From Candidatus Coatesiibacteriota bacterium (GTDB taxonomy: Bacteria > RBG-13-66-14), in contig WJMB01000166.1 of the NCBI GenBank assembly GCA_014728185.1, positions 1 through 10,562 on the forward strand: a stretch of DNA of 10,562 nucleotides. The letters are read 5' to 3'. Position 1 is the first letter of the stretch. Each line of letters starts with the position of its first letter. Positions 1-6,922 of the stretch are shown piece by piece. A program made the position numbers and the translations under genes. The notes under the pieces are model-generated. The model was not told the DNA's origin, made no database searches, and saw only the letters and a program-made list of their open reading frames with translations.

Positions 1-242
1 CACTCGGCGCAGACGGCGCTGATGACGTCGTAGGGCTCGTCTTCGTTGAACTGCAGGGACTGCATCACGTCATCGAAGGCGGCGTGGCCGCACTCCGGGC
101 AGACGGCGGAGTAGACGTAGTCGTACTCCTCGGCGATGCTGTTTACGGGCAGGGCGTCGGCGAAGCTGGTGGCGGTGGGGGCGTCCTCGGCTCCGGTGAC
201 CAGCAGGGTCAGGGCGAGGAGCAGCAGCAGGCGGGTCTTCAT
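1..242 (-). CDS. Secreted small zinc-ribbon protein (3' end outside window)
   Basis: The gene starts at ATG 242 and runs off the left edge, leaving 80 codons plus two bases. The N-terminus is a Sec-type signal peptide: MKTR, then a Leu-rich core (residues 5-15), with a plausible signal peptidase site after TGA (residue 18). The exported part has a CPEC pair (Cys48, Cys51) and a second pair beginning at Cys78; the truncated last codon (TG-) would make it CAEC at 81. Two CxxC pairs 27 residues apart suggest one zinc-ribbon fold. From residue about 32 onward it matches the gene just upstream (239-547), with AEEY and all cysteines at the same residue numbers. Its ATG overlaps that gene's TGA (ATGA), so translation is probably coupled. 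Family function is unknown to me. The start is supported by GGGAG five bases upstream. Confidence 0.8.
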   Translation of the reverse strand, partial: MKTRLLLLLALTLLVTGAEDAPTATSFADALPVNSIAEEYDYVYSAVCPECGHAAFDDVMQSLQFNEDEPYDVISAVCAE

Positions 243-547
243 CGTTCTCCCTTCCGGCGGCCGAAGACGGCCACCAAGTTGAAGAAGAAACGCCGGGGGG
301 TGCCGCAGCCGTTGCAGATACAGACGAAGATGTCCAGGGGTTCGCCCCGCGAGTTCTCGTGGCGGTGGTCGGAGATGATGCGGTAGCGTCCATGGCAGTC
401 CGGACAGCGCTGGGCGTCGATGTAGCGGTACTCCTCGGCCAGGCTGAACACGTGCCGGGCGTTGCGGATGTCGGCGGCGGGCAGCTCGAGGCTGCGCCGC
501 TCGATGAAGCGGTCGAGAAACTTCTTCCAGTTGCCGTCGGAGTCCAT
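239..547 (-). CDS. Small cytoplasmic zinc-ribbon protein, 102 aa
   Basis: This is a 102-residue protein with no signal peptide or membrane segment. Its N-terminal 30 residues are charged and probably helical (WKKFLDRFIERR). From residue 37 it has AEEYRYI, CPDC (Cys48, Cys51) and CICNGC (Cys76, Cys78, Cys81), then a basic tail. Cys48/51 and Cys78/81 should bind one zinc as a zinc ribbon. ATG 547 is preceded by a purine-rich GGGGAG site and lies 21 bp after the pseudopilin stop. Its stop overlaps the start of the secreted paralogue. The three genes therefore look like one operon. The paralogue relation suggests a cytoplasmic and an exported version of the same domain. I do not recognise a named family, and no function should be assumed beyond metal binding. 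Confidence 0.8.
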   Translation of the reverse strand: MDSDGNWKKFLDRFIERRSLELPAADIRNARHVFSLAEEYRYIDAQRCPDCHGRYRIISDHRHENSRGEPLDIFVCICNGCGTPRRFFFNLVAVFGRRKGER

Positions 548-568
548 CCAGGTCTCCCCTGCGATCGG

Positions 569-2563
569 CTATTCGCCGGAGCCCGGGGCGAAGACGCCGC
601 CCAGGCCCAGGCTGTACATGCAACTGACGTTCTCGGAGGCGCCGGCGGCGCGGGCGCCGTAGAAGACGATCTCGCCGGGGTGGGCGCTGCCCAGCCAGAG
701 GCGCAACCTGCCGCCACGCGGGTTGTCGGTGCTCACCAGGTAGCGGCTCTCGATGAAGCGGTCGCGGATCCACAGCGGCGGCGTGGCGGTGTCGTCGAAG
801 AGCAGGTAGAGGTGGACCCGGTTGTCCACGCGCAGGCTGCCCAAGTACTCGCGCCCCAGCTCGGTCTCGCCCAGGCCCTTGTCGCGGTCGGCGTTGGCGG
901 CCAGCACCCACAATGGGGCGCGGTAGGAGTCGGGCAGGGCGGTGACGACGTAGCGCTCGTCGGTGTAGGGGGACGCGCCGACCTCGAGGTGTCCCAGCCG
1001 GTAATACTCGCGCCAGCGCGAGGCGTAGCGGGAGCCGGTTACCACCAGCTCTCCGGCGAAGTAGGCGGTGGGGGTCAGCAGGGTGTGGACGCCCCAGCGG
1101 CGACCGGTGCCGTCGGCGGCCAGCAGGGCCAGCCGTGCTCCAGCCAGGCCGGACTGCAGCGCCCCGGGCCGCTGGGTGAAGCGCAGGACCAGCTCGCCGG
1201 TTTCACCCGGGCTTATCCGCAGGGGCTCGGTCAGTCGGACGGCCTCGCCGGACTCCAGGCCGTCCTCGGTGGTGAAGAGGCGTCGTCCGTCGAAGTCGAC
1301 GGCGCGTAGCAGCAGTCCCGAACGATCCCAGGCCGGTCGCAGCTCGTTAAGCTCCAGGGCGGCGTCGCCGCCGTTGGTCAGCCAGAAGGCCCCGGCGCGG
1401 GGGTCCTCGGCGGTCACGTAGGCCGGATGGGTGGTGTCCAGCAGCAGGGCCGGTCCGCCGTTGCCGGCCACCTCGACCATCAGGGCGTCGGAACCCAACT
1501 GGTTGCGGTTGTCGATCGCCAGGGCGTAGAGCAGGTGGTGTCCGTCGGCGGCGGCGTACTCCCCGGCCAGGGGGTTCCAGCTCCCACCGGGTATCTCGTA
1601 GGGGGCGTAGCCGTCGGCGCCCAGGACCTGATCATCCAGGTAGAACTCGACCTGGCGCACGGTGCCGTCGGTGTCCACCGCCGCGGCGCCCACCGGGGTC
1701 GGCCCGCCCAGGCGCGCTCCGGCTGCCGGGGAGTCGAAGTAGACGATGGGATCGCCGATGCCCGCGCCCCGGAGCTCGGCGGCGGCGCCCTGATCGACGA
1801 GTTCCGGGGGACCGGCGACGGGGGCGCCCTCGCCGGGTACGGCGGGACCACCGGGACCGGCGAGCTCCTCGCCCACGGGGAAGGCCCCACCGGCGGAGCC
1901 GCCCAGACCGCCCACCGCCAGGTTTCGCGGGCTGACCTGGGTGGTCACGACCACGGGCTCACCGGCCGCCGGGGTGTAGAGCTCCAGCCGCACGGCGATG
2001 CTTCGGATGCGGGACCGCGTCAGGTGACCGGTTTCGTCGTCGGTCAGCGCGGCGTATTCCAGGCTCACGCCCCGGGAGTCCAGGTAGGTCAGGCTGAAGT
2101 CGCGGACGTCGCCGCTGAGCGTTCGGCTCAACCGTCCGAAGGCCTCGCCGGGGTACTGGACCTCGGCGCTGAGAATCCCACCGGGCAGCAGGCGGAAGCC
2201 CCGGCGCTCGGCGGTGTCCTCGGCGTCGCCGTCGGGCGGTGCGTCGGTCTCGTCGCCGGTCAGGTCGGCGGCGATGGTGATCGCCCCGGGGGCGGCCTCG
2301 GGCACGGCCTCGAAGAGTCCGGCGCCGGTGGGGTCGGCCCCGGCGTCGACCAGGGCGGCGTTGATCGCCGCGATCGCCTGGCGGGCCTGGCGCTCGAGGC
2401 GCGAGCGCTCGTTGGTGGCCGAGTAGCCGCGCCCGGCGCCGGAGAGGATCAGCATGATCGGCACCAGGATGATGGCGAAGACGGCCATGGCGATCAGCAG
2501 CTCGACCAGGGTCATCCCGGCTTCGTCGGGTCTGTCGCGCCGGACTGTCTTGCCGCCGATCAT
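569..2563 (-). CDS. Pseudopilin-like protein with large beta-sandwich ectodomain, 664 aa
   Basis: Residues 1-16 are a short charged leader ending in Gly16. MTLVELLIAMAVFAIIL follows, a class III prepilin signal with Glu at mature position 5. Prepilin peptidase should cleave after Gly16, leaving a hydrophobic N-terminal helix (about 17-40). Residues 41-215 resemble the soluble part of long minor pseudopilins (PilW/GspJ type). A Gly/Pro/Ala-rich linker spans about 216-270. Residues 272-367 look like a bacterial Ig-like (Big_9-type) domain, with the VxQVEFYLDDQxLGxDxxAPYE pattern. The C-terminal part contains YTDERYVV, then VHLYLLFDDTATPPLWI and a Gly-rich end, resembling a beta-sandwich repeat seen in other surface proteins. 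Typical pseudopilins are 150-300 aa, so this one is fused to extra modules. I chose ATG 2563 because GAGG lies about 10 bases upstream; an in-frame TTG at 2590 lacks a ribosome site. It is first in an operon with two zinc-ribbon genes. Role in a type IV pilus or type II secretion machine is inferred. Confidence 0.82.
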   Translation of the reverse strand: MIGGKTVRRDRPDEAGMTLVELLIAMAVFAIILVPIMLILSGAGRGYSATNERSRLERQARQAIAAINAALVDAGADPTGAGLFEAVPEAAPGAITIAADLTGDETDAPPDGDAEDTAERRGFRLLPGGILSAEVQYPGEAFGRLSRTLSGDVRDFSLTYLDSRGVSLEYAALTDDETGHLTRSRIRSIAVRLELYTPAAGEPVVVTTQVSPRNLAVGGLGGSAGGAFPVGEELAGPGGPAVPGEGAPVAGPPELVDQGAAAELRGAGIGDPIVYFDSPAAGARLGGPTPVGAAAVDTDGTVRQVEFYLDDQVLGADGYAPYEIPGGSWNPLAGEYAAADGHHLLYALAIDNRNQLGSDALMVEVAGNGGPALLLDTTHPAYVTAEDPRAGAFWLTNGGDAALELNELRPAWDRSGLLLRAVDFDGRRLFTTEDGLESGEAVRLTEPLRISPGETGELVLRFTQRPGALQSGLAGARLALLAADGTGRRWGVHTLLTPTAYFAGELVVTGSRYASRWREYYRLGHLEVGASPYTDERYVVTALPDSYRAPLWVLAANADRDKGLGETELGREYLGSLRVDNRVHLYLLFDDTATPPLWIRDRFIESRYLVSTDNPRGGRLRLWLGSAHPGEIVFYGARAAGASENVSCMYSLGLGGVFAPGSGE

Positions 2564-2764
2564 GGCGTGGTTTCCTCGATGGTTGGTCAAGCCGTTCTTT
2601 AGCTGTGATTACGGTGCCGGTGTTCGATAATCCAAGCGGAACGACTTGAAAGCGCGTGGGCGGTTTCGCGGCTGACGACGGTCCGGCGGCGGATAACCCG
2701 TGTCCGGCTGGAGGGCTCATCGGCGGCTGTTACCGCGGCGTGGGGGCGAAAACGGCATTCGAAG

Positions 2765-2788
2765 GAACCGCGCCCTGTGAGGCGGTTC
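2765..2788. other. Inverted repeat (7-bp stem)
   Basis: GAACCGC (2765-2771) pairs with GCGGTTC (2782-2788) around a 10-base loop. It lies about 200 bp upstream of the pseudopilin start. No T-run follows on either strand, so it is not a standard terminator. Its role is unknown. Confidence 0.4.
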
Positions 2789-2900
2789 AGTTGCCTGGAT
2801 AGTTGCAGAGGGGATCACTTAGCTGTCACGGACCGGTGTGTTGCAGAATAGCCCTCAAGTATCAGCAGTTAGCAGGCAAGCAGTTTTACACATCGAGTTT

Positions 2901-3170
2901 CTGTTTGTGGCAGGTTAATCGGGGTTCCACATTTCTATAATGCCTGTGCTGACTTCTCGGCGCTCAAGAAGCAACTGCTTGGCGCCACTGGCTTCGATGA
3001 AGATGCATCGATCTCAAGTAGCCTAATAACATGCATATATATAACGAGTATACACCGAGAGGATAGGGTTGCAGACTTATCTATCTTCGATATTGCCTCG
3101 TATCAACCGCTTTTTCGAGATGGGTCGGTGTTCCCAATTGGAACTATCTGGTCCGGGTTCGTGTTTGATC
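2901..3170 (+). repeat. Diverged intergenic repeat, copy 1
   Basis: This stretch aligns along its whole length with the reverse complement of 9661-9921. Shared blocks in order include CTGTTTGKGRCAGG, GACTTCTCGG, CAACTGCTTGG, AACATGYATATATA, TTTCGAGATGG, ATCGGTGTT or TCGGTGTT, and CTGGTCCGGG. By eye, roughly three quarters of aligned bases match. Indels are not multiples of three, so it is not a conserved protein-coding unit. I see no terminal inverted repeats or target-site duplications. It could be an old non-autonomous mobile element or a structured RNA. Confidence 0.8.
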
Positions 3171-3281
3171 CCTATAAATTTCCAAGAGCATAGCCAAAAA
3201 TCCCGGTTCAAGTGGAAGTGATATTCCCAAGGGTTAAAATGCATGAGTTCCATGGAGTAAGAAGACTGCCGGGCCCGCGAT

Positions 3282-4604
3282 TCAGTTCGTCTCGAGCAGC
3301 TCGCCTTTCTCGGCCACCACCCGGCCGCCGACGATGGTGCCGACGGCCCTTCCGATAAGCTCCCGCCCGGCGAAGGGAGTGTTGGCGCCCTTGCTGACGA
3401 AGTCCGCCGGATCGACGGTCCAGCGCAGGCCCCGGTCGATGATCGTCACGTCGCCCACGGAGCCCGGCACCAGGCCGCCCCGACCGGGCAGGTCCAGGCG
3501 TCGGGCCGGATTGGTCGACAGCTTGGCCATGGCCTGGGCGAAGGAGAGGTGGCCGGGCTCGACCAGCTCGGTCAGCGTCAGGCCCAGCATCGTCTCCAGC
3601 CCCACCACGCCGAAGGGCGCACGCTGGATCGGCAGGTCCTTCTCGGCGACGGTGTGCGGGGCGTGGTCGCTGGCGATGACCTCGAGGGTGCCGTCGATCA
3701 GGCCGGCGACGACGGCGCGGCGGTCCTCCGGCGAGCGGATCGGCGGGTTCATCTTCATCCGGGCGTCGAAGGAGGGAGCCAGAGCGGAGGTGTCCAGAGC
3801 GAAATGGTGCGGGGCGGCCTCGGCTGAGAGATCGCAGCCCAGGGCCTTGTAACGCCGGATCAGCTCGACGGAGCGCGCCGTGGAGACGTGGTCGATGTGC
3901 AGTGGAACCCCGGCGCGCCGGGCCAGCAGGATGTCGCGGGCCGTGCCGACCTCCTCGGCCTCCGGGGGGATGGGCTCCAGGCCGGAGAGGGTGGCGAAGA
4001 TCCCCTCGCTGACCACACCGCCTGCGGAGAGCAGCTCGTCCTCGGCGTGGCTGATGACCAGAAAGCCCAGGTCGCGGGCGTAGGCCAAGGCGCCCGCCAG
4101 CAGCGAGGTGCCGTGAACCGGGTGGCCGTCGTCGGAGACGGCCACGGCGCCTGCCTCGCGCAGCTCGTGGAAGGGTGCCACGCCCAGGCTGGCCAGCCCC
4201 CGGGTGACCGCGGCGATGGGGAAGACATTGACCAGGCCCTGGTAATCGGCGATGAAGCGCACGTACTCCAGTGCGGCCTCGTTGTCGATGAACTGGCCGG
4301 TGTTGGCCTTGCAGGCGATCGAGGTGAACCCCCCGGCGGCGGCGGCGCGGGTTCCGGTGCGGATGGTCTCCTTGCCCTCCAGACCGGGCTCGCGCAGGTG
4401 GACGTGCATGTCGATGAGCCCGGGGACGACGAAGAGGCCACGGCAGTCGATGGTTCGACAGGCGGACCGGTGGAGACCCCGCTCGACCACCGTGACCCGA
4501 CCGCCCTCGATCAGCACATCGCTGACCGCGTAGAAACCCACCGCCGGATCGACGACGGTGCCGCCCTTGAGCAACAGCGACGGGACTGGGGCCTTGGGTT
4601 TCAC
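3282..4604 (-). CDS. pyrC: Dihydroorotase, type I, 440 aa
   Basis: Dihydroorotase interconverts N-carbamoyl-L-aspartate and dihydroorotate, the third step of pyrimidine synthesis in the cytoplasm. Expected metal ligands are visible: His67 and His69 in DMHVHLREPG, Asp159 in SDDGHP, His186 in SHAED, His239 in IDHVST and Asp313 in SDHAPH. Arg71 and Asn101 correspond to substrate-binding residues, and APFGVVGLET (329-338) is a family signature. Length is normal for type I enzymes. Small deviations from the common form are CKANTGQ (98-104), where MPNT or MANT is usual, IDHVST for ISHVST, and APHHF for TPHHL. I chose GTG 4604 because GGAG lies five bases upstream; an in-frame ATG at 4634 adds 10 residues and has no ribosome site. 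Neighbouring genes are several hundred bases away, with no pyr genes in view, so it seems to be transcribed alone. Confidence 0.95.
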   Translation of the reverse strand: MKPKAPVPSLLLKGGTVVDPAVGFYAVSDVLIEGGRVTVVERGLHRSACRTIDCRGLFVVPGLIDMHVHLREPGLEGKETIRTGTRAAAAGGFTSIACKANTGQFIDNEAALEYVRFIADYQGLVNVFPIAAVTRGLASLGVAPFHELREAGAVAVSDDGHPVHGTSLLAGALAYARDLGFLVISHAEDELLSAGGVVSEGIFATLSGLEPIPPEAEEVGTARDILLARRAGVPLHIDHVSTARSVELIRRYKALGCDLSAEAAPHHFALDTSALAPSFDARMKMNPPIRSPEDRRAVVAGLIDGTLEVIASDHAPHTVAEKDLPIQRAPFGVVGLETMLGLTLTELVEPGHLSFAQAMAKLSTNPARRLDLPGRGGLVPGSVGDVTIIDRGLRWTVDPADFVSKGANTPFAGRELIGRAVGTIVGGRVVAEKGELLETN

Positions 4605-5071
4605 TCTCGCTCCACGGATTGGAGGACGGAGCATCGTGGGTCGGAAAAAACCGGGCGGTCACTGCGGCCTGATCGGCTGGTCGCTGCGGATCGTGTGAAT
4701 TGAGCCTTTGGGCTGATTGGCGCAGGTCGCTTGCGGCTGGGAACTGTCTTCCAGCAGCGACGATATCCCATGCCTTCCTCAACGGTGCGGACGACCTCCT
4801 AGGGCGGACTGCCCGCTATGGTTGTGCCCGGGACTCACTTTATCTGCCTGTTTCGAGGGATTGTTGTTGCCTGACTCGACGTATGCCGGCAGTGGAGCAT
4901 AGACGAGAAACGTGTGAGGACTGGCGTCTTAGATCGTGCCGCTCCCTGCGAGCAGCGGGTGATTCACCTTCCCGGTTATCGGCGTCCCGGCAGCGTTGTT
5001 CAATCCCCAGCCCCTTGCCGATTCGGTGGTCCGAGGGGGCGAAGCGTGGTCGACGGCGATAAAGCAGAGGC
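4605..5071. other. 467-nt spacer between ispA and pyrC
   Basis: I see no gene here. Long open frames that cross it are shadows of the GC-rich neighbours. A run of six T on the minus strand (4646-4651) follows GC-rich sequence but lacks a convincing stem. A weak hairpin, CCCTGC/GCAGCGGG with one bulged base (4944-4959), has no T-run. No promoter stands out. Confidence 0.6.
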
Positions 5072-5962
5072 TCAATGATCGCGTTCCAGGACGAAACGTG
5101 CCAGTTGGACCAGCACCGCGGGATGGGAGAGCCGCTCGGCGTACTCGACGGCCTTGCCGACCTGCTCGACGGCCATTTCCCTGGACTCCTCGACGCCGTA
5201 GAGCGCAGGGTAGGTGGTCTTGCCCCGCTCGGCGTCGGAACCCACGGCCTTGCCCAGCTTCTCTTCGGCGCCGTCGACGTTGAGCAGGTCGTCGGTGATC
5301 TGGAAGGCCAGGCCCAGGTGCTCGCCGTAGCGGGTGACGGCGTTGAGCGCGGCGTCGTCGGCGCCGCAGACCAGAGCGCCCAGGCGACAGGAGGCGCGCA
5401 GCAGAGCGCCGGTCTTGTGGGTGTGGATGAAGTGCAGGATGTCCTTGCCGGCCTCCCGGCCCTCGTACTCGATATCGACCACTTGGCCGCCGATCATGCC
5501 GAAGGTCCCCGCCGCGACGGCCAGCTCCTGGCTGCAGAGCAGCAGGCGGTCGGAGAAGGCCGGGTCGCGGTTGGCCGCCCGGCCGATCAGGTCGAAGGCG
5601 ATGGTCAGCAGGGCATCGCCGGTCAGCACCGCCCCGGCCTGACCGTACTCGACCCAGACCGTGGGCTTGCCCCGACGCAGCCTGTCGTCGTCCATGCAGG
5701 GCAGGTCATCGTGGATCAGCGAGTAGTTGTGGATGCACTCGACGGCGCAGGCGACCTCCGTGGTCCCCGCGGGGTACTCGCCTTCGACGGCCTCGGCGCA
5801 GGCCAACACCAGGATCGGGCGCAGGCGCTTACCCCCGGCGAAGACGGCGTAGCGCATCGCCTCGTGGACCGAGGGCGGGAAGGCCCCGGCGTGAGGCAGC
5901 AGACGCTCCAGCTCGTCGTTGATCAACGCGGCCCGGGACTTGAGATAATCGGCAAGCTGCAT
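5072..5962 (-). CDS. ispA: Polyprenyl (farnesyl) diphosphate synthase, 296 aa
   Basis: This enzyme condenses isopentenyl diphosphate with allylic diphosphates to make farnesyl diphosphate (possibly geranylgeranyl), precursor of undecaprenyl phosphate and quinones. Diagnostic residues are GGKRLRP (43-49), the first Asp-rich motif DDLPCMDD (85-92), KTGALL (183-188) and the second Asp-rich motif DDLLNVD (224-230), then GKTTYPALYG. The residue five before the first motif is Tyr80 (HNYSLIHDD, as in Escherichia coli IspA); an aromatic residue there usually limits the product to C15. Length is typical. ATG 5962 has GAGG five bases upstream. The frame extends to 6055, but that extension looks non-coding. 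A GATAAT sequence on the minus strand (6030-6035) could be a -10 box, without a clear -35. The gene order xseA-xseB-ispA is common in bacteria; here 717 nt separate xseB from ispA. No dxs follows. Confidence 0.95.
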   Translation of the reverse strand: MQLADYLKSRAALINDELERLLPHAGAFPPSVHEAMRYAVFAGGKRLRPILVLACAEAVEGEYPAGTTEVACAVECIHNYSLIHDDLPCMDDDRLRRGKPTVWVEYGQAGAVLTGDALLTIAFDLIGRAANRDPAFSDRLLLCSQELAVAAGTFGMIGGQVVDIEYEGREAGKDILHFIHTHKTGALLRASCRLGALVCGADDAALNAVTRYGEHLGLAFQITDDLLNVDGAEEKLGKAVGSDAERGKTTYPALYGVEESREMAVEQVGKAVEYAERLSHPAVLVQLARFVLERDH

Positions 5963-6376
5963 GGATACCTCGGCGGTGGGCGTTGGTTCGGTTAGAGAGA
6001 TCGTAATGAGATCGTGTTGATATCCTGGGATTATCGCTGCAAACAGTACAAACATTTTGGGCGGCTGATAGCTGCCGGTTTGTTAAGGCCGCTTTTTATC
6101 CAGGGATCATGCACCCTGTTCGGATCGGGTTGTGATTGTAATCTGCTGATAATACGTAAGTGGTACCGAAAATGTCTGTCACTGGATAGCAGTCAAAAAG
6201 GACGGCGACAAAGGGTATGCTCTGTTGACAATCAACTATGACGGCAGCTTTCTATAAACGCCCATACGATTTCGACTCGACTCGTAATTGCATCAATAAC
6301 ATGCAAACAAGGTCGCCCTTGACGATATAGGGATCAAAGCGCAGTGCACCCGAACCGCGAATACCCGCTCGGTGAA

Positions 6377-6422
6377 CCACTCATGATCAGCCTGATTTGG
6401 TCCGAACACATTCCATGATGCC
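6377..6422 (-). repeat. Short dispersed repeat with ATCAG-C-CTGAT palindrome, copy 1
   Basis: The reverse complement of this stretch matches 10376-10420 at about 34 of 45 positions, including GGCATC, TGTGTTC, AAATCAGGCTGATC and GTGG. The core ATCAGCCTGAT (6386-6396 on the plus strand) is a palindrome around one central base. It lies 92 bp from the dispersed element at 6489-6551, and about 170 bp upstream of the start site predicted from that element's sigma-54-like sequence. Confidence 0.6.
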
Positions 6423-6488
6423 CTTTCTCTTCCGATAACGGCCGGTGATTCTGCATCCGCTTCGTCGATCATGCGCGGGCAGGGCGGG

Positions 6489-6551
6489 ACCTTTGCCGAA
6501 CGCCCCTTGGTCAGTCGCCTCGCCCGGCCCGGCGTTGGCACGTTTCTTGCG
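6489..6551 (+). repeat. Dispersed promoter-like element, copy A (63 nt)
   Basis: Read on the plus strand, it begins ACCTTTGCCGAAC, continues through a variable C-rich middle, and ends with GGCG then TTGGCACGTTTCTTGCG. The same ends occur in copies B (6588-6663, inverted) and C (10460-10534). The 21-nt right end is identical in all three, and copies A and C share five more bases (GAGTC) beyond it. The middle is about 12 nt shorter than in B and C. Confidence 0.85.
6535..6551 (+). promoter_or_regulatory. Sigma-54-type -24/-12 promoter match (copy A)
   Basis: TTGGCACG-TTTC-TTGC matches the sigma-54 core elements. The GG (6537-6538) and GC (6549-6550) are ten bases apart, as required. The predicted start is near 6562, directed rightward. 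No plus-strand gene lies downstream; the transcript would cross copy B and run antisense to xseB. The consensus R after CACG and W after TTGC are T and G here. Promoter activity is inference. Confidence 0.35.
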
Positions 6552-6587
6552 GAGTCGAACGTGGGATGATTCGAAAGCGCCGCCTTG

Positions 6588-6604
6588 CGCAAGAAACGTG
6601 CCAA
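6588..6604 (-). promoter_or_regulatory. Sigma-54-type -24/-12 promoter match (copy B), toward ispA
   Basis: On the minus strand TTGGCACG-TTTC-TTGC again gives GG-N10-GC. The predicted start is near 6577, directed leftward toward ispA, about 615 nt upstream of its start codon. It faces the copy A match, so the two predicted start sites are about 15 bp apart and convergent. No ATCAG-S-CTGAT palindrome is visible upstream, which is xseB coding sequence. Promoter activity is inference. Confidence 0.35.
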
Positions 6605-6663
6605 CGCCTACCCGTGGGAGCGGCGAGGGGTATCGCGGGGTCGGGGAGTGGTTCGGCAAAGGT
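6588..6663 (-). repeat. Dispersed promoter-like element, copy B (76 nt)
   Basis: This is the inverted partner of copy A. Its 21-nt end (6588-6608) is the exact reverse complement of 6531-6551, with 36 nt between them. Its distal end (ACCTTTGCCGAAC on the minus strand) lies 17 bp from the xseB stop codon. Copies B and C align through the variable middle, being 76 and 75 nt long. Confidence 0.85.
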
Positions 6664-6679
6664 TCCGCGGCGCGCCGGA

Positions 6680-6922
6680 TTAGTCCAGGGGTCGCTCCGC
6701 GGTGCCGTCGGCGGTGTCGACGAGTTCGGCCAGGCGGCGCTCGGTGGAGTCGAGGCGGGACTGGCAGTGCCGGGCTAGGCGGGAGCCTTCTTCAAAAAGG
6801 GAGATCAGTTTGTTCAGGGGGTACCCGCCCTTTTCCAGTTCGGCCACGACGTTCTCGAGGCGTTCGAGGGCTTCTTCGAAGCTGGTCTGGCTCAGGTCCG
6901 GGGTCTGCTGTTCCTCGCTCAA
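6680..6922 (-). CDS. xseB: Exodeoxyribonuclease VII small subunit, 80 aa
   Basis: XseB binds the large subunit XseA to form exonuclease VII, which degrades single-stranded DNA in both directions. The sequence has the family pattern SFEEALERLENVVAELEKG (residues 14-32), then LFEEGSRLARHC and a helix ending in a short acidic tail, which fits the expected two-helix fold. Length is normal. The start is TTG 6922; the minus strand has GAGGAGGAAGC immediately upstream, a strong ribosome site that decides the start. The gene begins inside the 3' end of xseA and overlaps it by 131 nt in another frame. The two are probably cotranscribed and translationally coupled. Confidence 0.93.
   Translation of the reverse strand: MSEEQQTPDLSQTSFEEALERLENVVAELEKGGYPLNKLISLFEEGSRLARHCQSRLDSTERRLAELVDTADGTAERPLD

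Larger units (their letters stand above)
2564..3281. other. Long spacer between pyrC and the pseudopilin operon
   Basis: There is no credible gene here. The part next to the pseudopilin gene (about 2564-2780) is GC-rich; the rest is AT-rich. It contains an inverted repeat at 2765-2788 and one copy of a diverged 270-bp repeat at 2901-3170. A frame is open on the plus strand from 2873 to 3193, but it has no ATG or ribosome site and is not conserved in the other repeat copy. I see no clear intrinsic terminator after pyrC and no convincing -35/-10 pair for the pseudopilin operon. Confidence 0.7.
5963..6679. other. 717-nt repeat-containing spacer between xseB and ispA
   Basis: No credible gene is present. 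The half next to ispA (5963-6440) is AT-rich. The half next to xseB is GC-rich and contains two copies of the 63-76 nt dispersed element facing each other (6489-6551 and 6588-6663), plus a 46-nt segment (6377-6422) shared with 10376-10420. Short open frames across the region overlap the repeats and have no ribosome sites. Confidence 0.7.

Noticed and set aside
1427..2602. Long plus-strand frame antisense to the pseudopilin gene
   Set aside because: Its Gly/Val/Gln-rich composition is typical of the antisense of GC-rich genes, and the minus-strand frame has a clear prepilin signal.
2873..3193. A 107-codon frame open on the plus strand inside repeat copy 1, with a protein-like stretch (DFSALKKQLLGATG)
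   Set aside because: It has no ATG and no ribosome site, and the matching region at 9661-9921 has frame-breaking indels and stops.
4646..4680. T-run on the minus strand after GC-rich sequence, as an ispA terminator
   Set aside because: No stable stem can be drawn directly before the T-run, and it lies about 400 nt beyond the ispA stop.
3208..4782. Long alternative minus-strand frame across pyrC
   Set aside because: It is a shadow of the GC-rich pyrC gene, with Arg/Pro-rich low-complexity composition; the pyrC frame carries all catalytic motifs.
6220..6330. Possible third, heavily deleted copy of the 265-bp repeat (TTTCTATAA, then GCATCAATAACATGCA)
   Set aside because: Only short blocks match (9-11 bases), with the middle missing; it is not separable from chance in AT-rich sequence without a computed alignment.
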